Shown one piece after another: positions 4,991 through 6,240 of a stretch of 6,240 bases of DNA; positions within the stretch are counted from its first letter, which is position 1, and the number at the start of each line of letters is the position of its first letter. Source of the stretch: Alphaproteobacteria bacterium (GTDB taxonomy: Bacteria; Pseudomonadota; Alphaproteobacteria; Puniceispirillales; Puniceispirillaceae). The DNA is taken from the NCBI GenBank assembly GCA_009936885.1, contig JAACDT010000020.1, positions 1 to 6,240 of the forward strand. Reading direction: 5' to 3'. The position numbers and the translations under genes are program-made. The notes beneath the pieces were generated by a model that was not told the origin of the DNA, ran no database searches, and saw nothing but the letters and a program-made list of their open reading frames with translations.

Positions 4991-5974
4991 ATGAGAGAAA
5001 TAACCTTCGGTGCCGCTGTTAATGAAGCTATCGCAGAAGAAATGCGATTAGACGAGCGTGTTATTGTCCTTGGTGAGGATGTTGCAGAGGCGGGCACACC
5101 ATTTAAAGTTTTGTCTGGGTTAGTAGAAGAATTTGGCACCCAAAGAATAATTGACACGCCTATCTCTGAGCCTGGTTTTACTGGAATAGCCGTAGGCGCT
5201 GCCATGACTGGAATGAGGCCAATTGTAGATCTTATGTTTGGCGATTTTCTGTTTCTTATTATGGACCAGCTGTGCAATCAAGCTGCCACAACCCATTATA
5301 TGTCTGGCGGAAAGCTAAATGTTCCCATGGTACTACGCACTAATATGGGTGCAACAAGACGCTCTGCTGCCCAACATAGCCAATCATTACATGCCCTTGT
5401 TGCACATATACCCGGCCTAAAGGTGGCCATGCCATCATCTGCCTATGAGGCAAAGGGATTAATGAAAACAGCAATTCGAGATAACAACCCTGTGGTTATT
5501 TTTGAAGATAAATTGATGTATAATGATAAAGCAGAAGTTCCTGAAGAAGAATATTTAATTAATTTTGGTGAAGCCGAAATTTTACATACAGGAAGTGATA
5601 TCACACTCGTTGCCACCTCCTCTATGGTACAACAAGCTGAATTGGCCGCTAAAACGCTGGCAAAGCAAAACATTTCTGCCGAAGTCATTGATCCACGAAC
5701 CATTTCTCCACTTGATGAGACAACAATAATCAATTCAGTAAAAAAAACATCCCATGCTATCGTAATTGATGAAGGCCATCAAAATTATGGCATCACAGCA
5801 GAGATTGCTGCCCGGATTTCTGAGAAGGCATTTTATTATCTGGATGCACCAGTGCAGCGATTTGGGGCTATGGATGTTCCTATCCCTTTTTCTCCCGCTC
5901 TTGAAGACCTAACTGTTCCAACAGCACAGCAAATTCATGAAAGAGCAGTTTTGATTCTTGAAGGAAAACTTTGA
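4991..5974 (+). CDS. 2-oxo acid/acetoin dehydrogenase E1 component, beta subunit
   Basis: A complete 327-residue transketolase-like E1 beta subunit, the normal length for PdhB/AcoB proteins. It pairs with E1 alpha in an alpha2beta2 enzyme and supplies the part of the active site that activates the thiamine ring. Seen motifs: VIVLGEDV (24-31), DTPISEPGFTG (55-65) with Glu60 as the expected catalytic glutamate that contacts the ThDP pyrimidine, QHSQSLHA (128-135) with the conserved active-site histidine His129, PGLKVAMPSS (141-150), DPRTISPLD (234-242) and the C-terminal VPIPFSPALE (296-305). The start at ATG 4991 follows GAGG (4978-4981) and a second AGGA right beside it. It lies 32 bp after E1 alpha and only 2 bp before E2, so it is clearly co-transcribed. 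Whether the complex uses pyruvate, acetoin or a branched-chain 2-oxo acid cannot be settled from these motifs. Confidence 0.93.
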   Translation: MREITFGAAVNEAIAEEMRLDERVIVLGEDVAEAGTPFKVLSGLVEEFGTQRIIDTPISEPGFTGIAVGAAMTGMRPIVDLMFGDFLFLIMDQLCNQAATTHYMSGGKLNVPMVLRTNMGATRRSAAQHSQSLHALVAHIPGLKVAMPSSAYEAKGLMKTAIRDNNPVVIFEDKLMYNDKAEVPEEEYLINFGEAEILHTGSDITLVATSSMVQQAELAAKTLAKQNISAEVIDPRTISPLDETTIINSVKKTSHAIVIDEGHQNYGITAEIAARISEKAFYYLDAPVQRFGAMDVPIPFSPALEDLTVPTAQQIHERAVLILEGKL

Positions 5975-5976
5975 AA

Positions 5977-6240
5977 ATGGCACATGAAATAATTATGCCA
6001 GCGCTCGGAATGGCGCAAGAAACAGGGAGGCTTGTTGCATGGCTTAAAAATGAGGGCGACACCGTGAGCAAGGGGGATCCCCTCATGGAAGTTGAGACAG
6101 ATAAATCTACCATGGAAGTCGAATCCCCTAAAGATGGTTTTCTTGTGAATATCTCAGCATTGGCTAATACTGACGTACCTGTTGGAGATGTGGTAGCGTA
6201 TATTGTTGAGAATTTAGATGATGCACCGGCTAAAGTTGTC
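5977..6240 (+). CDS. Dihydrolipoamide acyltransferase (E2), N-terminal lipoyl domain, 3' end outside window
   Basis: The first 88 residues of E2 are visible and the frame runs off the right edge. They form one biotinyl/lipoyl domain: IIMPALGM (5-12), AWLKNEGDTVSKGDPLMEVETDKS (21-44) with Lys43 in the DKS turn as the lipoylation site, then SPKDGF (50-55) and VPVGDVVAYI (67-76). A linker begins at about residue 79 (ENLDDAPAK). E2 receives the acyl group from E1 on this lipoyl arm and transfers it to CoA. The ATG at 5977 is two bases after the E1 beta stop, with AAGGA about 11 bases upstream inside the end of E1 beta, typical of translational coupling. The peripheral subunit-binding and catalytic domains, and probably E3, should follow outside the window. 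Confidence 0.92.
   Translation, partial: MAHEIIMPALGMAQETGRLVAWLKNEGDTVSKGDPLMEVETDKSTMEVESPKDGFLVNISALANTDVPVGDVVAYIVENLDDAPAKVV

Noticed and set aside
4888..5277. 129-codon minus-strand frame over the end of E1 alpha and the start of E1 beta
   Set aside because: It is antisense to two strongly supported genes, and its composition reflects their reverse complement.
5443..6113. Minus-strand frames inside E1 beta and across the E1 beta/E2 junction
   Set aside because: They are antisense shadows of clear E1 beta and lipoyl-domain coding sequence.

Overview
The window is an AT-rich, gene-dense piece of a Gram-negative bacterial chromosome. Gene style and protein flavour suggest a low-GC alphaproteobacterium, possibly a marine heterotroph: M24 'pita-bread' hydrolases of the creatinase/ectoine-hydrolase/DddP kind, a beta-hydroxyacid dehydrogenase, an OsmC-like protein and an acetoin/pyruvate-dehydrogenase-type complex. 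That taxonomic guess is inference from protein character only; the window contains no rRNA, tRNA, phage, IS or CRISPR sequence.

Layout. (i) 1-473, plus strand: the C-terminal part of an M24-fold protein whose usual metal ligands are almost all replaced by Glu/Gln. (ii) 479-497: a strong hairpin between convergent genes. (iii) 523-1476 and 1603-2082, minus strand: a beta-hydroxyacid dehydrogenase preceded by an OsmC family protein whose ribosome-binding site contains a run of nine G. (iv) 2083-2608: a gene-free, very AT-rich divergent control region with several inverted repeats and a plausible promoter for the rightward genes. (v) 2609-6240, plus strand: a probable operon of a complete M24 protein (one metal-ligand Asp replaced by Cys), then E1 alpha, E1 beta and the start of E2 of a thiamine-diphosphate/lipoate 2-oxo acid dehydrogenase complex. 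The E1 alpha gene is split by a -1 frameshift at a run of five T (4675-4679).

How the genes may work together. E1 alpha/beta decarboxylate a 2-oxo acid (or cleave acetoin) on thiamine diphosphate and pass the acyl group to the lipoyl arm of E2, giving an acyl-CoA. The M24 enzyme leading the operon, a second M24 protein nearby and a 3-hydroxyisobutyrate-dehydrogenase-like reductase look like the upstream steps of a catabolic route for a small organic compound such as an osmolyte, amide or amidine. The substrate cannot be read from the sequence.

The points most worth a second look are the non-canonical metal sites of both M24 proteins, their linkage to a dehydrogenase complex, the E1 alpha frameshift, the G9 tract in the OsmC ribosome-binding site, and a shared TGATATTCAA element upstream of both minus-strand genes.
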